DNA of 18,651 nucleotides, taken from Phoronis ovalis. Its lineage: Eukaryota > Phoronida > Phoronidae. Of this stretch, positions 17,141-18,651 are shown piece after piece. The translations under genes were made by a program, and so were the position numbers. Position 1 is the stretch's first letter, and each line of letters starts with the position of its first letter. A model generated the notes under the pieces. It had not been told where the DNA came from, did no database searches, and was given only the letters and a program-made list of their open reading frames with translations. The stretch covers positions 1-18,651 of the forward strand of contig JAOXYB010017608.1 in the NCBI GenBank assembly GCA_028565635.1, in the 5' to 3' direction.

Positions 17141-18651
17141 ATGTCTTAAAACCATAATTTATATTTTACTAATAAATAAGGAAAGCTATTGTCAAATGCA
17201 TTCATTGTATTTGAATATATGTCTTTTTGTAAAGTCATGAACGTTAGGATTGTGCCTGACTGATCCGGCCTGATGATCGGTAACGCTTTTGAATTTTTTT
17301 TTGTTTTGTTTAAGTTAAAAACAATTGACAAATCAAAAATGCTTACAGTGTGATAACAAATTAGCAACACAAATAAAACTTATAAAATCCTGTTACTAAT
17401 TATTTCGGGGAGTATTTTTTAAAGTTTTGTCTTTACACAATCTTGTCGTTTGCTAAGTCTCCATATATGGTCGCAAAAATAAAATCACGAGCAAAACAAA
17501 ACTGTTTGTTGTTATACCTTTAAAACAGCGTTAGTATTATAAGTGGACCATAACATGTTCTCTAGCAGCCTGATATAATTCCACCCACAGAAATCAAAAC
17601 ATCATAATGCAAGCTTTATAGAACAGGAGGATTACGGATAAAAATATTAAAGCATCATATTGCGTTACACAGTATTGAAATAACTTATAGACAGTATTAT
17701 TTATTGATTCAAGTAGTAATATCAAATTTATTACAAAAAAGCTATCAAGTTTTGTAAACATTTAACCAAGAAATGGGTTAGGACATAGTATATAATTGTC
17801 GCGTAATCGACAATGAACGTAAATACACTTTTTGGAAACTGGTATTCTTGATTTCAAAAACAAAATTCAAAGTATGTTTACGTAACTTTTTAAAATTATT
17901 AGGCATATCAAAATCATCTGACGGCCCTGAGAGAAAAACAGGTAAAAATACATACATTTGCTGCTACCAGAATCATATCAGTAAATGTAATGAAGATAAA
18001 GACACACTGTGCAGCCAGTGTTTAATAGAATCTGCCGAGTACTGAGATACATCCAGATCCATAAGACATATTTAAAATATTTGTTGATTTATATCGTTAC
18101 AAGCTTTGGTGAACAGGACATGTTCTTACTATCAATTAATTATGGCTTTGGCCCAGTTCGAACTTGTGAAGATTAATCATATAGTTATTTATTACGGCTG
18201 TAATGGGTTATGGAACACCTTACGTATACATTATTTTGAGAAGACACTTTTCAAGGACAGCTCTACGTTGTGTTTGCTAGTATTTTTCATTTGAAGGGTT
18301 TGTAGTCCTGTCAAATATACTACCAGTCTACAAAAATGTTTGCCTTTGCCACATTAAAGCTGATTCATAGTGGGATGGCGTCGTTATATGTGCTAATAAA
18401 CATTTTTTTAAGTGTAATTGTGTTTTTTATATAAAAAATGCGTGAAAATGTAATAAAAGCTTTTAAAATTATAACATGGGTATAAATCAACTTCACATCA
18501 CGCTCACTCTATGCCTTCTTTGTCATGCCACACGCTCCAGTTCCGAACTACTTCCACATTCTATTACTAAAGCGATTTCATGATGTTTTCGTCTTGGTGG
18601 ATCGATTTTCCATTAAATACCACGAAAATGGTATGCATACATGTATTTTTA
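17141..18651. other. Gene-free AT-rich right end of window
   Basis: No coding region is supported. Short open frames at 17848-18045 (containing two CxxC-like cysteine spacings) and 18106-18294 match no family I recognise. A CAG-GTAAAA donor-like site lies at about 17941. No repeats or element ends were found. Confidence 0.4.

Noticed and set aside
1-18651. CRISPR array, bacterial operons, or integrated virus
   Set aside because: No regular spacer-repeat array, no dense same-strand genes with ribosome binding sites, and no viral structural or polymerase motifs were seen.

Overview
The window looks like non-coding, repeat-rich nuclear DNA from an animal. It is AT-rich, has no operon-like gene packing, and has no long open reading frame. 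It carries eukaryotic signals: a THAP zinc finger, P-element-type transposase remains, AATAAA and polypyrimidine-CAG sequences, and short inverted-repeat elements with target-site duplications. A marine invertebrate, perhaps a bivalve mollusc, fits this picture, but that is an inference from repeat style and not proven here. I find no intact host gene and no convincing tRNA, rRNA or CRISPR array.

Positions 1-3000. A broken THAP-domain gene lies on the minus strand (717-1116). It is followed by two complete short non-autonomous DNA transposons (1510-2012 and 2502-2925). Each has CCCGGGG-like ends, a perfect 8-bp target-site duplication, and an internal array of degenerate repeats of about 33 bp. 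Positions 2934-5699 are AT-rich DNA with only small simple repeats.

Positions 5700-7700. Two pieces of DNA-transposase coding sequence lie here in opposite orientations: a C-terminal tail on the plus strand (5700-6426, at least four frame breaks) and a recognisable P-element/THAP9-like core on the minus strand (6995-7673, one frameshift). A 15-bp-arm perfect palindrome (6763-6794) sits between them.

Positions 7700-9930 hold no gene. They contain a cluster of CCTAGGAC palindromes and a few short inverted repeats.

Positions 9935-16260. A dispersed family is present in at least three direct-orientation copies, called A (9935-10560 plus 11200-11640), C (13760-14115) and B (14229-14430 plus 14888-15247 plus 16150-16260). 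A and B share a hairpin of 9- to 11-bp arms. Copy B is interrupted by an 874-bp element (15248-16121). A shorter inverted copy of that element's end lies at 14742-14889. Copy A serves as the empty site. The inserted element contains units of about 270 bp, each with a DR1-like AGGTCA-A-AGGTCA motif.

Positions 16425-17140 are an old three-unit tandem repeat of about 335 bp. The remainder, to 18651, shows nothing I can name.

Nothing here acts as a gene set. The content reads as a graveyard of P-superfamily-like and other mobile DNA, layered by nested insertion and local duplication.
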